A stretch of DNA of 64,000 bases from Candidatus Alistipes merdigallinarum (GCA_019119305.1 DWXH01000014.1:1-64000), one strand, 5' to 3'. Positions 8,959 to 18,424 are shown, counted from the first letter of the stretch. The notes: generated from the sequence alone by a model not told the origin. Program-made: numbers and translations.

Positions 8959-8966
8959 CAAAGATA
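8959..8966 (-). promoter_or_regulatory. Bacteroidetes -7 element of the aryl-acid operon
   Basis: The minus strand reads TATCTTTG, a perfect match to the Bacteroidetes -7 consensus TAnnTTTG. It ends 23 bases before the nitrilase ATG, implying a short leader of about 17 bases. No good TTTG -33 box is seen at the expected distance. Confidence 0.6.
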
Positions 8967-9039
8967 GTATTTTATCCTGTAATTACCATAAATTCATCGG
9001 TTCGATCCGATATAGGCGGAATTTGTGGTATGATATCAA

Positions 9040-9076
9040 CGAAAAAAGTGGATTCCGAATTTCCGGAATCCACTTT
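9040..9076 (-). terminator. rho-independent terminator after the HAD gene
   Basis: A perfect 13-base inverted repeat (AAAGTGGATTCCG at 9045-9057 and its complement at 9064-9076) with a short loop is followed on the minus strand by a T-run. It sits 24 bases past the stop of the HAD gene. Confidence 0.8.
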
Positions 9077-9099
9077 CGATAGGTGTGGTTAGGAAAAAA

Positions 9100-9750
9100 T
9101 TAATTTTTGAGTTTGCGGAGATCGTCGGTCGATATCTGTGTGAAATCGTCGATCAGCAGATCGTAATCGGAGAGGGCGCTTCGCTCAAAGGTCGAAGCGA
9201 TGGCCACTACGGCACATCCGGCACGACGGGCGGCTTCGATTCCGACCGGAGCATCCTCTGCAACGATACATTCCGCCGGATCGAGGTTCAGTTTCTTTGC
9301 GGCGAGCAGATAGACCTCCGGATCGGGTTTCCCGTGCGTAATCATATCACCGTTCGCGATGGCGTCGAAATAGGGTGTGATGCCGCATCTCGAGAGGACG
9401 AAATTCACGTTGGGCGTATTTCCCGACGATCCGACGGCCGTCTTGAATCCATCGTTTTTAAGTGCCTTGAGGAAATCGACCAAACCCGGGGCCGGAGCGA
9501 TTGTCCGTTCGAAAATCTCGCGGTAAATCTCTTCCTTTTCGGCTGCGATTTTGTGCCAGTCCACTTTTTTGATCACTTCGGGCATCAGCTTTGCCAGAAT
9601 CTGATCGTTGGTCATGCCGAACGTGGGCATGAACTCTTTCCGGCTGAAGGGGACGCCGTATTTCCGGCAGATGACTTCAAACGCTTCGATGTGTGCATCG
9701 CGGTTGAAAACCAGGACACCGTCCATGTCGAATATTATACCTCGGATCAT
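9100..9750 (-). CDS. HAD-superfamily hydrolase (beta-phosphoglucomutase-like)
   Basis: The protein is 216 residues if started at the ATG at 9750, where it reads MIRGIIFDMDGVLVFNRDAH. The frame continues open upstream into the leader of the divergent LysM gene, but homology begins here. HAD motif I is FDMDGVLV, motif II is AVGSSGNT near 108, motif III Lys is in THGKPDPEVY near 145, and motif IV is IVAEDAPVGIEAARRAG. The cap insertion after motif I is of the small helical (C1) type. It is a cytoplasmic Mg-dependent phosphatase or sugar phosphomutase. Family members include beta-phosphoglucomutase and 2-deoxyglucose-6-phosphatase, and the substrate is unknown. Confidence 0.87.
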   Translation of the reverse strand: MIRGIIFDMDGVLVFNRDAHIEAFEVICRKYGVPFSRKEFMPTFGMTNDQILAKLMPEVIKKVDWHKIAAEKEEIYREIFERTIAPAPGLVDFLKALKNDGFKTAVGSSGNTPNVNFVLSRCGITPYFDAIANGDMITHGKPDPEVYLLAAKKLNLDPAECIVAEDAPVGIEAARRAGCAVVAIASTFERSALSDYDLLIDDFTQISTDDLRKLKN

Positions 9751-9857
9751 AACAGTTCTATATTTTTGAAATTCGGCGCAAATATACGTTATTTTCTTGC
9801 GGTTTCTTCTTTTGTACGGTTTCTTTTGTCGTGTAGAGGAACGTATCGAAAAATTCG

Positions 9858-9865
9858 TATCTTTG
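9858..9865 (+). promoter_or_regulatory. -7 element of the LysM-PBP gene
   Basis: The sequence TATCTTTG matches TAnnTTTG and ends 26 bases before the ATG at 9892. It lies in the 141-base divergent region shared with the HAD gene. Confidence 0.55.
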
Positions 9866-9891
9866 CCCCTATCATATCTATTTTCGGGAAC

Positions 9892-11703
9892 ATGAAAAGA
9901 GCCGTTTTGTTTTTGGTCGGAATGCTGGTTTTGGCCGTAGGGGTACAGGCCCAGAACCAGACGGAAAAATCGACCAGTATTGTAACGATTGGAGGTGAAG
10001 GTTATTATGTCCATACCGTTCAACCCGGAGATACGTTCTATTCGTTGTGCAAGATTTATCAGACCGATGAAGCGACGATCCGGCGGTTCAATCCGCATGT
10101 GGACGACGGATTGAAAACCGGTCAGGTGTTGAAGATTCCGGTGGTTAAGGAGGAGGTCAAGCCGTTGTCCGACCGGAAAAAACGTCGTTTGTTCGATGTG
10201 CATACGGTCAATCAGGGTGAGACGGCCTATTCGATTGCCAAACGCTACGGGGTAGGCCTCGATGTGTTGATGGAGGATAACGAAGGATTCGATCCGGCAC
10301 ACCTCTCCATCGGACAACAGATCAATATTCGTAAAACCAGTCAGGGAACGAGTGACTCGTTGCGGATCGGTGAGCAGATAGAAACCTACACCGACGCATT
10401 GAACCAGGTTTCGGACCGGTTTGTACATCATATCGTCGAGCGGGGCGAGACGCTTTATTCGTTAGGTAAGCAATATGGCATTCCGGTCGATTCGATCACT
10501 CGCTACAACGATTCAGCCTTAAAGGAGGGTTTGAAACAGGGTAGTATTTTGCGGATGCCGGTTGCCCGTCGCGATACGGTCGGAGGAGTGGCCGCTGTTG
10601 ATACGGCGGTAGCCGTTCACCCCGTACCCGTCGTTCCGAATGAAAATGTAGTTGTAAAAGCGATCGATATAACGGCACCGATACGTGTGGCCATGTTGTT
10701 GCCCATGCGGGTCAACGGTTCTTCCGGGCGGCAGTTCCTGGAGTTTTATCAAGGGGCGTTGCTGGCACTCGAAGAGCTGAAGGCGAACGGTATTTCGACG
10801 CAGGTCGATCTGTTCAATACGGCCCGGTCGGTTACCGAAGTCGAATCTTTGTTGCAGCGTCCCGAATTGCAACAGGCCGATCTGATCATAGGTCCGGTTT
10901 ATGACGAATGTTTTCCGCCCGTAGCGGCATTTGCGGCAGAGCGGGGTATTCCTATTGTCTCTCCGTTGGCGGAGGTGCGCAGTGCCGATAATTCGTTGTT
11001 GTTTCAGGTTGCGCCAGCCACCTCTTCGAAATATGAAAAATTGAAAGACGATCTGTCCGAAACACGTCACGTAATTGTTATATCGTCGGCCCAGAACGAT
11101 GACGAATTTGCGGCTGAGATAGCGCCGTACATTCCTAAATCGGCCAAACGGATCAATTATGTCCGGAATATGAGCACAACGACGCTTGCGGACCAGCTCA
11201 GTTTTGAGAAGGATAACGTGATTGTCGTGTTGTCGGAGGATGAGACGACGAGCGAGTCGGTACTGGCCTACATCGGGTCGATTTGCAGCGGGATGGCGGC
11301 GAAAGAGGGTAAAGAGCCTGTGGTTCGTGTGATTTCCAGTTCGCGGTGGGCGCGCTTCCGCAATACCGACAAGGATCTCTTCTTTAAATTGAATTTGCGT
11401 TATGTGACATCGTATCATGCCGACCGGAACAACGAACGGGTGTTGAGTTTCGATAACCGTTATATTTCGGCTTTCGGGGCTTTGCCGAGTCTTTATGCCT
11501 ATCGGGGTTATGATGTGGCCAAGTTATTTGTCGGAAAATTGAAACTGCATGGAGCTGAGTTTATCTCTTATTTAAATGATGCAGATCTGCCGTTGTTGCA
11601 GACGCCGTATCATTTTGAACAGCAGCAGCCGGGACACCGGTACGAAAATCGGGAGTGGGCTTTGGTTTGTTACAACGGAAACTATACGATCGAAGTGAAA
11701 TAG
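9892..11703 (+). CDS. LysM-repeat protein with periplasmic-binding-protein-like domain
   Basis: A 603-residue exported protein. It starts MKRAVLFLVGMLVLAVGVQAQ, a clear signal peptide cut after AQA/VQA; the longer open frame upstream is not coding. Three LysM repeats follow, at about residues 40-85 (YYVHTVQPGDTFYSL), 102-147 (FDVHTVNQGETAYSI) and 179-224 (HHIVERGETLYSLGK). The C-terminal half, from about 265 (IRVAMLLPMRV), resembles the type I periplasmic binding / LpoA-like fold. The architecture suggests a periplasmic peptidoglycan-bound sensor or scaffold in cell-wall metabolism. It is a single-gene unit ending at the bidirectional terminator 157 bases downstream. Confidence 0.9.
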   Translation: MKRAVLFLVGMLVLAVGVQAQNQTEKSTSIVTIGGEGYYVHTVQPGDTFYSLCKIYQTDEATIRRFNPHVDDGLKTGQVLKIPVVKEEVKPLSDRKKRRLFDVHTVNQGETAYSIAKRYGVGLDVLMEDNEGFDPAHLSIGQQINIRKTSQGTSDSLRIGEQIETYTDALNQVSDRFVHHIVERGETLYSLGKQYGIPVDSITRYNDSALKEGLKQGSILRMPVARRDTVGGVAAVDTAVAVHPVPVVPNENVVVKAIDITAPIRVAMLLPMRVNGSSGRQFLEFYQGALLALEELKANGISTQVDLFNTARSVTEVESLLQRPELQQADLIIGPVYDECFPPVAAFAAERGIPIVSPLAEVRSADNSLLFQVAPATSSKYEKLKDDLSETRHVIVISSAQNDDEFAAEIAPYIPKSAKRINYVRNMSTTTLADQLSFEKDNVIVVLSEDETTSESVLAYIGSICSGMAAKEGKEPVVRVISSSRWARFRNTDKDLFFKLNLRYVTSYHADRNNERVLSFDNRYISAFGALPSLYAYRGYDVAKLFVGKLKLHGAEFISYLNDADLPLLQTPYHFEQQQPGHRYENREWALVCYNGNYTIEVK

Positions 11704-11860
11704 GGTTCCGGTTCGTTTGAAAGGGCAAGGTATTTAAGAATAAGGATTTTGGGTTGGGTTTCAACAGGGAAGATTAAGCGGTTTTTGTCCGGTTTGCTTG
11801 CTAAAAGATGAGTAATCATACGGAATATCCGTGAGCCGTATTCAATATTTTGAATATATG

Positions 11861-11894
11861 AAAAAAGAGGACTCGTTGATCGGGTCCTCTTTTA
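11861..11894. terminator. bidirectional terminator between the LysM gene and htpG
   Basis: AAAGAGGAC at 11864-11872 pairs with GTCCTCTTT at 11884-11892, with A-runs and T-runs on both sides. It can end both the plus-strand LysM gene and minus-strand htpG. The rest of 11704-11912 holds only a short ACGGA/TCCGT palindrome near 11819. Confidence 0.8.
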
Positions 11895-11912
11895 TGTTAG
11901 GTATGAGAATAG

Positions 11913-13970
11913 CTATTTTTCGATCAGCTCGACACTCCGGCGGATAAAGTTGGTCAGGTTTTCACCTTTCAGCATGCTGTTCGACAGCAGCGCCAAATCG
12001 ATGACCTGTTTTACCAGTTTGTTCTCTTTGCCGATCTCGGAGAGACGCTGGTTACGCTGTTGGAGCAAGTTGTCCACCTTCTCTTTCAGTTGGGTGCGTT
12101 GGTCTTTCTCCTCTTGAGTAAGCTCTTCCTCTTTTTTACCCTTGATCAGCTCTTCGAGGTTGTGCTGTTCTGCGGTGGCGGCATCGATCTTCTTGGTCAT
12201 GGTTCTCAATTTGTCGCCGTAGCTCTTTTCGACCTCTCCGAGGATCTCGGCAATCAGCGGATGGTTTCCGTTGATGACTACATTGAAATTGTCCGGCATC
12301 TGTCCGTAGAACTGCATTCCGGCACCACCCATGGCTGCCATGTCTTTCATCCGGCGCATGAATTCGTTCTGCGTGATGACTACCGGCATCTGCGACTCAT
12401 CCATCGCTTCGAAGGATACCATGTAGCGGACCTTCTCTTCGGCCGGAAGCTGGGCTTCGAATACGGGGCGTAACAGCTGTTGCTGTGCCGAGCTGAGGGC
12501 CATTTTCAACGGAGTATCTTTCTCGATCAGCTTTTCGATCACGTCCGAGTCGACGCGGACGAAACGGGTCCCCTGATTCTTGTTTTCGAACCAGCCGATG
12601 AAGTGGGTGTCCAGCTGACCATCCATCACCAGTACATCGTAACCTTTCTGGCGGGCAGCGCTGACAAAGGAGTTCTGGGCGACCGGATCGTTCGTATAGA
12701 GGTAGATCACGTTTTTGTTTTTGTCGGTTTGATTCTCCTTGACCAGTGCGGCATATTCCGAAAGCGTGAAGTATTTACCCTCCGTATTTTTCAGCAGGGT
12801 AAAGTCCGCAGCTTTTTCGGCGAACTTTTCGTCGGTAATGATTCCGTACTGGATGAAGATCTTCAGGTCGTCCCATTTCTTTTCATACTCGTCCCGATGT
12901 TGGGTAAAGAGCTCGTTCAACCGATCGGCCACTTTTCGGGTGATGTATCCCGAAATTTTCTTGACATTCGAATCGCTTTGTAGGTAGCTTCTCGAAACGT
13001 TGAGCGGAATATCCGGAGAGTCGATCACACCGTGCAACAGGGTGAGGAACTCCGGTACGATACCCTCGACCGAGTCGGTGACGAAGACCTGATTGCAATA
13101 GAGTTGTATTTTGTTCTTCTGAATCTCGAAATTATTCCGAATCTTCGGGAAATAGAGGATACCGGTCAGATTGAACGGGTAGTCGATGTTGAGGTGGATG
13201 TAGAAGAGCGGATCTTCGGACATCGGGTAGAGCGAGCGGTAAAACTCCATGTACTCTTTGTCGGTCAGGTCGGCCGGCTTCTTTGTCCACAACGGTTCTG
13301 CGGCGTTCACGATGTCATCTTTGTCCGTATCGATATATTTCCCGTCTTTCCACTCTTGTTCTTTTCCGAAAGCGATCGGTATGGGCAGGAATCGGCAATA
13401 TTTATCGAGAATACCTCTGATCCGTGATTTTTCGGCGAATTCTTTGGCATCTTCGCTCAGGTGGAGGATGATGTCGGTACCCCGTTTGCGTTCGGTTGCG
13501 GCCTCTTCCATCGTATATTCAGGCGAGCCGTCGCACGACCAATGCATCGTTTTCGATCCTTCGCGATAGGAGCGGGTCACAATCTCTACCTTGTCGGAGA
13601 CCATGAATGCGGAGTAGAATCCTAATCCGAAGTGCCCGATAATTGCCTGGTTTTTATACTTTTCAAGGAACTCTTCGGCTCCCGAGAAGGCGATTTGGTT
13701 GATGTATTTGTCGATCTCTTCGGCGCTCATGCCGATTCCCGAGTCGGAGATCGTCAGGATCCGTTTGTCGGGATCGAGCGAAACGTGTATGGTCAGATCG
13801 CCCAATTCGCCTTTGAATTCGCCGATCGACGAAAGAGTTTTGATTTTTTGTGTGGCGTCTACCGCATTCGAGATCAGTTCACGCAGAAAGATCTCGTGAT
13901 CCGAATAGAGGAATTTCTTGATTACGGGAAAGATGTTCTCAGTCGTAACGCCTATTTTTCCGTTTTGCAT
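11913..13970 (-). CDS. htpG: molecular chaperone HtpG (Hsp90)
   Basis: A 685-residue Hsp90, the usual length in Bacteroidetes. The start is taken at MQNGKIGVTTENIFPVIKKF, because the 36 extra open codons upstream are not Hsp90-like. The GHKL ATPase domain shows FLRELISNAVDA (Asn of the N-box), DSGIGMSAEEI and GHFGLGFYSAFMV. The middle domain contains the catalytic-loop Arg region (NVSRSYLQ), and the C-terminal dimerisation region follows. It is a cytoplasmic ATP-dependent chaperone. It stands 145 bases downstream of the GNAT gene and is followed by a strong terminator. Confidence 0.96.
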   Translation of the reverse strand: MQNGKIGVTTENIFPVIKKFLYSDHEIFLRELISNAVDATQKIKTLSSIGEFKGELGDLTIHVSLDPDKRILTISDSGIGMSAEEIDKYINQIAFSGAEEFLEKYKNQAIIGHFGLGFYSAFMVSDKVEIVTRSYREGSKTMHWSCDGSPEYTMEEAATERKRGTDIILHLSEDAKEFAEKSRIRGILDKYCRFLPIPIAFGKEQEWKDGKYIDTDKDDIVNAAEPLWTKKPADLTDKEYMEFYRSLYPMSEDPLFYIHLNIDYPFNLTGILYFPKIRNNFEIQKNKIQLYCNQVFVTDSVEGIVPEFLTLLHGVIDSPDIPLNVSRSYLQSDSNVKKISGYITRKVADRLNELFTQHRDEYEKKWDDLKIFIQYGIITDEKFAEKAADFTLLKNTEGKYFTLSEYAALVKENQTDKNKNVIYLYTNDPVAQNSFVSAARQKGYDVLVMDGQLDTHFIGWFENKNQGTRFVRVDSDVIEKLIEKDTPLKMALSSAQQQLLRPVFEAQLPAEEKVRYMVSFEAMDESQMPVVITQNEFMRRMKDMAAMGGAGMQFYGQMPDNFNVVINGNHPLIAEILGEVEKSYGDKLRTMTKKIDAATAEQHNLEELIKGKKEEELTQEEKDQRTQLKEKVDNLLQQRNQRLSEIGKENKLVKQVIDLALLSNSMLKGENLTNFIRRSVELIEK

Positions 13971-14115
13971 AGCTTTATATTTTTTAGATTGATTTTCCGT
14001 AGTTACCTTCCAATCAATTAATGTGCCATTGCTGACGGGGTGACACTTTGTCACGAAACGCAGGGCGTCTACTGACAAACTATGTGGAGAAGCCGGCGGG
14101 ATGACAGTGTTGGGC

Positions 14116-14571
14116 TTATAATTCGATTCGTAGACGAACCATGTGCCGACACTCGATTCCGTTTTCGAGTATGGGTTCGGGGTAGTTTCGGCGGAAAAAG
14201 TCTCTGTCGATTCCGTCGATTTCGAAACCGCACTTTTGGTAGAAGGCCAACTGTCCCGTCCCGGCGTTGGCTGTGCCCACTTCGAGTACCGTGCACCGCT
14301 CCGAACGGCTCATGTGCTTTGCGTATTCGATGAGGCTTTTGCCTATCCCACGGCGTTGGAAATCGGTACGGACTGCCAGGTTGACCAGCTCCATAGTAAA
14401 GGGACGTGTACGCAGCAACACGCAAATTCCGACGGGTAATCCGTCCGAATCGAAAGCCCCATAGCATTTCCCGCGTCGTGTATAGTCATCGACGGCTTCC
14501 CGCGACGGATCGGCTTCGTACAACAGGTCGTAGGGTAATTCTTCGACGGAAAGAAATTCGCGAATATCCAT
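14116..14571 (-). CDS. GNAT-family N-acetyltransferase
   Basis: A 151-residue protein with the GNAT fold. The acetyl-CoA pyrophosphate loop is RTDFQRRGIGKSLIEYAK (residues ~68-85), after the beta4 strand MELVNLAV. The C-terminal GQLAFYQKCGFEIDGIDRDFF is the standard alpha4-beta7 segment. It transfers an acetyl group to an unknown amine, cytoplasmically. It follows the thioesterase gene by 27 bases and is probably co-transcribed with it. The substrate cannot be predicted. Confidence 0.88.
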   Translation of the reverse strand: MDIREFLSVEELPYDLLYEADPSREAVDDYTRRGKCYGAFDSDGLPVGICVLLRTRPFTMELVNLAVRTDFQRRGIGKSLIEYAKHMSRSERCTVLEVGTANAGTGQLAFYQKCGFEIDGIDRDFFRRNYPEPILENGIECRHMVRLRIEL

Positions 14572-14598
14572 GAAACGGAGGATAGGTGTAAATTTATA

Positions 14599-15003
14599 TT
14601 AGAAATAGGGTTCCAGCAATTTTAAAAACCATTCGGGCGCACGGCAGGCCCGGCGCGAATCGCTGTGCATGAAGGCGAGCGTTACGGACCCGGTGTTGAT
14701 TTTGTCGCCGTTTTCGCGGAATATTTCGTAGTCGAAGCGCATTTTGACTTTCGGCATCTCGGCCAGGGTGACCCGGACCGTCAGTAAATCGTCGTCATAA
14801 GCAGGAGCGATGTGCCGGCTTTGTACCTCCAGAACAGGGAGCATGACGCCGTGTTTCTCCATGTCGTTGTAGGTGGTCCCGAACTCCCGCAGCATTTCGG
14901 TCCGTGCAGTTTCGTAGTATCGGATGTAGTTCGAGTGGTGAACGATCCCCATACAGTCGGTTTCGTAGTATCTGACCCTTATTTTGATATCTTTTGTAAT
15001 CAT
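14599..15003 (-). CDS. acyl-CoA thioesterase (YbgC/FadM-type hotdog fold)
   Basis: A 134-residue single hotdog-domain protein. The 4-hydroxybenzoyl-CoA thioesterase signature reads YYETDCMGIVHHSNYIRYYE near residues 11-30, with the catalytic Asp in ETDCMG. The helix continues ARTEMLREFG. It hydrolyses acyl-CoA or acyl-ACP thioesters in the cytoplasm; chain-length preference is unknown. It starts just downstream of the guaB terminator, so it is probably a separate transcription unit with the GNAT gene. Confidence 0.87.
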   Translation of the reverse strand: MITKDIKIRVRYYETDCMGIVHHSNYIRYYETARTEMLREFGTTYNDMEKHGVMLPVLEVQSRHIAPAYDDDLLTVRVTLAEMPKVKMRFDYEIFRENGDKINTGSVTLAFMHSDSRRACRAPEWFLKLLEPYF

Positions 15004-15016
15004 GACTGCATTTTTT

Positions 15017-15053
15017 GTAAAAATTCGGGAGCACTCGGCTGGGTGCTCCCGAA
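15017..15053 (-). terminator. terminator after guaB
   Basis: The 11-base arms TTCGGGAGCAC (15024-15034) and GTGCTCCCGAA (15043-15053) are perfectly complementary and are followed on the minus strand by TTTTTAC. It lies between the guaB stop and the thioesterase start. Confidence 0.8.
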
Positions 15054-15078
15054 ACGATAGTTATAGTTTCTGGTTTTG

Positions 15079-16551
15079 TTATTCGCCTCTGCTGTAATTG
15101 GGAGCTTCGCGCGTAATGCTTACGTCGTGCGGATGGCTTTCCAGCATACCCGAGTTGGTGATCCGGATGAAGCGGGCTTTTTTGAGGGCATTGATGTCTT
15201 TGGCGCCGCAGTAACCCATGCCGGCTCTCAAACCGCCAACCATCTGATATACGACTTCGGCCAAAGTCCCTTTGTAGGGGACGCGGGCTGCAATACCTTC
15301 GGGAACCAACTTTTTGATATCGTCCTCCATATCCTGGAAATACCGGTCTTTCGAACCGTGCTGCATGGCTTCGAGCGATCCCATACCCCGATACGATTTG
15401 AATTTACGTCCGTTGTAGATGATCGTCTCTCCGGGAGACTCTTCCACACCGGCAAGAAGCGATCCGGCCATTACGGCGTCAGCTCCGGCAGCCAGCGCCT
15501 TGACGATGTCGCCCGAATAGCGCAAACCTCCGTCTGCGATAACCGGAATGCCTGCACCCTCGACCGATTTGGCCACGTCATATATTGCGGAGAGTTGGGG
15601 AACTCCCACTCCGGCGATCACACGGGTAGTGCAGATCGACCCCGGACCGATACCTACTTTCACTCCGTCGGCACCGGCATCGACCAACATCTTGGCAGCT
15701 TCGCCCGTTGCGATGTTTCCTACGACCACATCCAGGTCGGGGTACTCCTTTTTCACCCGTTTCAACATGTTGATTACGTGAATTGAGTGCCCGTGTGCCG
15801 TGTCGATTACGATGGCATCGACCTGTGCCTCGTAGAGGGCTGCTACACGCTCCATCGTGTCGTGCGTCACACCGACTCCGGCAGCTACACGCAAGCGGCC
15901 CTTGTCGTCTTTTGCTGCATTCGGGTTAGCTTGTACTTTGGTGATATCCTTATAGGTAAGCAGACCGATCAGGTGTCCGGCCTCGTCGACAACCGGCAGT
16001 TTTTCGATCTTGTTTTGCAACAAAATATCCGAAGCGGTTTGTAAATCGGGGTTGTACGTAGTGATGAGGTTGTCGTGGGTCATCACCTCTTCGATCCTGC
16101 GCGACATATCGCGTTGGAACCTCAAGTCGCGATTGGTGACGATCCCGATCAGAATACCGTCCGAAGTGACAACAGGAATACCGCCGATTCGGTTCTCTTT
16201 CATCAGTTGGAGGGCATCCCCGACCGTATTGTCCTTACCGATGGTGATCGGGTCGTAGATCATTCCGTTTTCTGCACGTTTGACCTTCCGCACCTGTAAG
16301 GCCTGATCGGCGATGGACATGTTTTTGTGGATTACGCCGATGCCGCCTTCCCGAGCGATGGCGATGGCCATTTCGGCTTCGGTGACCGTATCCATGGCTG
16401 CCGAGATGATCGGGGTGTTGAGCCGGACATTACGGGAAAAACGCGATGCGATATTCACCTCACGGGGAAGGACTTCCGAATATCCGGGAATGAGCAGGAC
16501 GTCGTCGAACGTCAAACCTTCTGTCTGGATTCTCTCTTTTAGAAACGGCAT
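15079..16551 (-). CDS. guaB: IMP dehydrogenase
   Basis: A 490-residue enzyme of standard length. It converts IMP to XMP with NAD+, the committed step of GMP synthesis. The N-terminal barrel starts [19 protein letters not shown]. Two CBS domains occupy about residues 95-200 ([24 protein letters not shown]). The catalytic Cys loop is [20 protein letters not shown] near 300. The mobile-flap region after 385 includes [10 protein letters not shown], and the active-site Arg-Tyr appears in [11 protein letters not shown]. It is cytoplasmic. The leader is comparatively long, about 150 bases if the TAATTTTG element at 16706 is the promoter. Confidence 0.97.
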   Translation of the reverse strand: MPFLKERIQTEGLTFDDVLLIPGYSEVLPREVNIASRFSRNVRLNTPIISAAMDTVTEAEMAIAIAREGGIGVIHKNMSIADQALQVRKVKRAENGMIYDPITIGKDNTVGDALQLMKENRIGGIPVVTSDGILIGIVTNRDLRFQRDMSRRIEEVMTHDNLITTYNPDLQTASDILLQNKIEKLPVVDEAGHLIGLLTYKDITKVQANPNAAKDDKGRLRVAAGVGVTHDTMERVAALYEAQVDAIVIDTAHGHSIHVINMLKRVKKEYPDLDVVVGNIATGEAAKMLVDAGADGVKVGIGPGSICTTRVIAGVGVPQLSAIYDVAKSVEGAGIPVIADGGLRYSGDIVKALAAGADAVMAGSLLAGVEESPGETIIYNGRKFKSYRGMGSLEAMQHGSKDRYFQDMEDDIKKLVPEGIAARVPYKGTLAEVVYQMVGGLRAGMGYCGAKDINALKKARFIRITNSGMLESHPHDVSITREAPNYSRGE

Positions 16552-16705
16552 GATATGATTGTTTTTTAAATGAACGTTATGAAATATATTTAATAGCTCG
16601 ATTTACATACAGGGTACGATCATGCTGAACGATACGGTTACGAAAAAACGGGATTCGATTTCCTGATATTTCTTCTGTCGATCGTTCCCTGCCTGTAAAT
16701 TTATG

Positions 16706-16713
16706 CAAAATTA
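16706..16713 (-). promoter_or_regulatory. possible -7 element of guaB
   Basis: The minus strand reads TAATTTTG, matching TAnnTTTG. It would give a leader of about 148 bases. No clear riboswitch fold was recognised in that leader. Confidence 0.4.
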
Positions 16714-16751
16714 GTAAATATCCCGGAACTTCGCATTGTTTTGCGAGAATT

Positions 16752-17531
16752 TTAACGGAATTCGATCGAGGTTGTCCCTGTGGGGAACGTTGAAAGGGGG
16801 ACTTGCAGCGACAGTTTTCGTTCCGGACCGATGGTTAATGAGGCCGTGTAGGTTTGGTTTTTATCTGCATCTGGAATACACGTTACGTTGTATCGGCCTT
16901 CGGGAGGTATGATTTTACAGGGGTCGGTTCCGGTTATTGCTCCGGAGCGGTCGACATATCCTTTGATTCGGAATGCTCTCCCCAATAACCGCTCGGCTTC
17001 GTGTAGTTGGCCGCACCGGATCATGCGACGGATAACGGTTGAGCTGACATGTTGTGTGTCGAGTTGCTTTTGTGACATGATTTGCAGGTCGAAGCCGTAA
17101 ATTCTGCTCAGTGCGAGCAGCTGATCGTACCCCCCGGATCGGTTATGACCCAAATGGTGGTTGTAGCCGATCAGCAATGTGTCGATGTGTAACCTCCCGA
17201 CCAGATCGTCACGCACGAAATCTTGATAGGACATGCGGCTGAATTCACTTGTGAAAGGGACGACGATCGTGTGATCGATTCCCGTGCTTTCAAGAATTTC
17301 GAGTTTTTCGGGAAGCGGGGTGAGTAGTTCTATGGGTTCATCGCTCACGACGGTTCGTGGGTGAGGGTCGAAGGTGATGACCGTGCTTTCACCTTGCCGT
17401 TCGCGGGCCAACTCATTCAGCCGGTCGAGAATCGCACGGTGTCCGTAGTGGACACCGTCATAAGAGCCGACTGTGGCGACCGGTCGGGGTATCGTTGTTG
17501 TCGTTTGGTCGAAGCCGTAGTGTACTTGCAT
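16752..17531 (-). CDS. RibF-like FAD synthetase (FMN adenylyltransferase domain; flavokinase domain degenerate)
   Basis: A 259-residue protein; bifunctional RibF is usually about 305-315. The N-terminal half is a clear nucleotidyltransferase of the FAD synthetase type: VATVGSYDGVHYGHRAIL (HxGH-like site, residues ~19-36), TFDPHPRTV, and the ISSTxIR equivalent VSSTVIRRMIRCGQ near 165. After the linker LGRAFRIKGYV, the riboflavin kinase domain should show G-x-P-T-A-N, but here the segment is DRSGAITGTDPCKIIPPEGRY, and the protein ends early. I infer that FMN adenylylation may remain while riboflavin phosphorylation is probably lost. It is 20 bases downstream of rex and probably co-transcribed with it. 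Confidence 0.8.
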   Translation of the reverse strand: MQVHYGFDQTTTTIPRPVATVGSYDGVHYGHRAILDRLNELARERQGESTVITFDPHPRTVVSDEPIELLTPLPEKLEILESTGIDHTIVVPFTSEFSRMSYQDFVRDDLVGRLHIDTLLIGYNHHLGHNRSGGYDQLLALSRIYGFDLQIMSQKQLDTQHVSSTVIRRMIRCGQLHEAERLLGRAFRIKGYVDRSGAITGTDPCKIIPPEGRYNVTCIPDADKNQTYTASLTIGPERKLSLQVPLSTFPTGTTSIEFR

Positions 17532-17551
17532 GTCGAAAGCCCCTTCCTTTA

Positions 17552-18196
17552 TTAACTTTGTATGTCGGCAGCCTCCTCGGCTTCTTTGACGAAGTAGGCG
17601 ACTTTCTCGAGAACGGTGGTAATGTCGTAATTTTCGACGAAGATGCCGCGTGGAAAATTCAATGGCATCGAGGTGAAATTCAATACCCCTTTGATTCCGG
17701 CATTGATGATCGGAACGACCAATTCGGAAGCGATCGACGTGGGGGAGGAGAGGATGACGATCTTGATGTCGAGTTTTTGGACCTGATATTCGAAATGGAC
17801 CATGTCGAAACAGGGAATGTCATCGATAATCTGGCCGACTTTCTCTTCGTCGACGTCGAAAGAGGCGACGATACGCAGTTTCGATTTCCTGCTGTTGAAA
17901 TATTTGGTCAGGGCCTGTCCCAAGTGTCCCATGCCGATAACACCCACGTGCATTATGTTCGGGCCATCGAGTATGTTGCTGATAAAGTCGATCAGGACTT
18001 CGACGTCGTATCCCTTTTTCGTGTCGCTCGAAAATCCGATCAGCATCAGGTCGCGGCGGACTTGCACGGCAGTCAGTCCGTGTATCCCGGCCAGAATGTG
18101 GGAAAAGATGTGGGTGATGCCTTGGTTGTGGCACGACACTAACGTGCGCCTGTATTCGCTGAGTCGTTCTATGGTCTTTTCGGGAATGTCGCTCAT
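17552..18196 (-). CDS. rex: redox-sensing transcriptional repressor Rex
   Basis: A 214-residue protein matching Rex length. The N-terminal winged helix includes the recognition segment LTAVQVRRDLMLIGFS near residues 41-56. The Rossmann NAD(H) domain begins HVGVIGMGHLGQAL near 83-96 (GxGxxG). The C-terminal domain-swapped helix is KVAYFVKEAEEAA. Rex senses the NADH/NAD+ ratio and represses fermentative and respiratory genes when NADH is low. It has its own TATCTTTG element and is followed after 20 bases by the RibF-like gene. Confidence 0.95.
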   Translation of the reverse strand: MSDIPEKTIERLSEYRRTLVSCHNQGITHIFSHILAGIHGLTAVQVRRDLMLIGFSSDTKKGYDVEVLIDFISNILDGPNIMHVGVIGMGHLGQALTKYFNSRKSKLRIVASFDVDEEKVGQIIDDIPCFDMVHFEYQVQKLDIKIVILSSPTSIASELVVPIINAGIKGVLNFTSMPLNFPRGIFVENYDITTVLEKVAYFVKEAEEAADIQS

Positions 18197-18230
18197 GGGT
18201 CAATTCGGAATGTTTGGATATTCCGGAAAA

Positions 18231-18238
18231 CAAAGATA
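18231..18238 (-). promoter_or_regulatory. -7 element of rex
   Basis: The minus strand reads TATCTTTG, ending 34 bases before the rex ATG. A GGAAT...ATTCC inverted repeat lies between it and the start. Confidence 0.55.
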
Positions 18239-18376
18239 CGAAAAAGTCTCTATCGGTAAAATATTTTGTGAAGGAGTATCGAAAATGAGCGAAGGCGGAT
18301 CACATGACGGACATGGACGGGAATTTTAACAAAGCCATGTTTTGCTCCGTCTTTGTATAAAAATAGATGAGGAAAT

Positions 18377-18424
18377 AAAAGCAGGGAAGAACTTCAAATA
18401 TATGTGTTCCTCCCTGCTTTTACG
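18377..18424 (-). terminator. terminator after the GH71/GH99-like lipoprotein gene
   Basis: AAAAGCAGGGA-GAAC and GTTC-TCCCTGCTTTT flank a short loop, with a T-run on the minus strand and a weaker one on the plus strand. It lies in the 339-base gene-free interval 18197-18535. Apart from this hairpin and the rex promoter I see no gene there. Confidence 0.75.
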
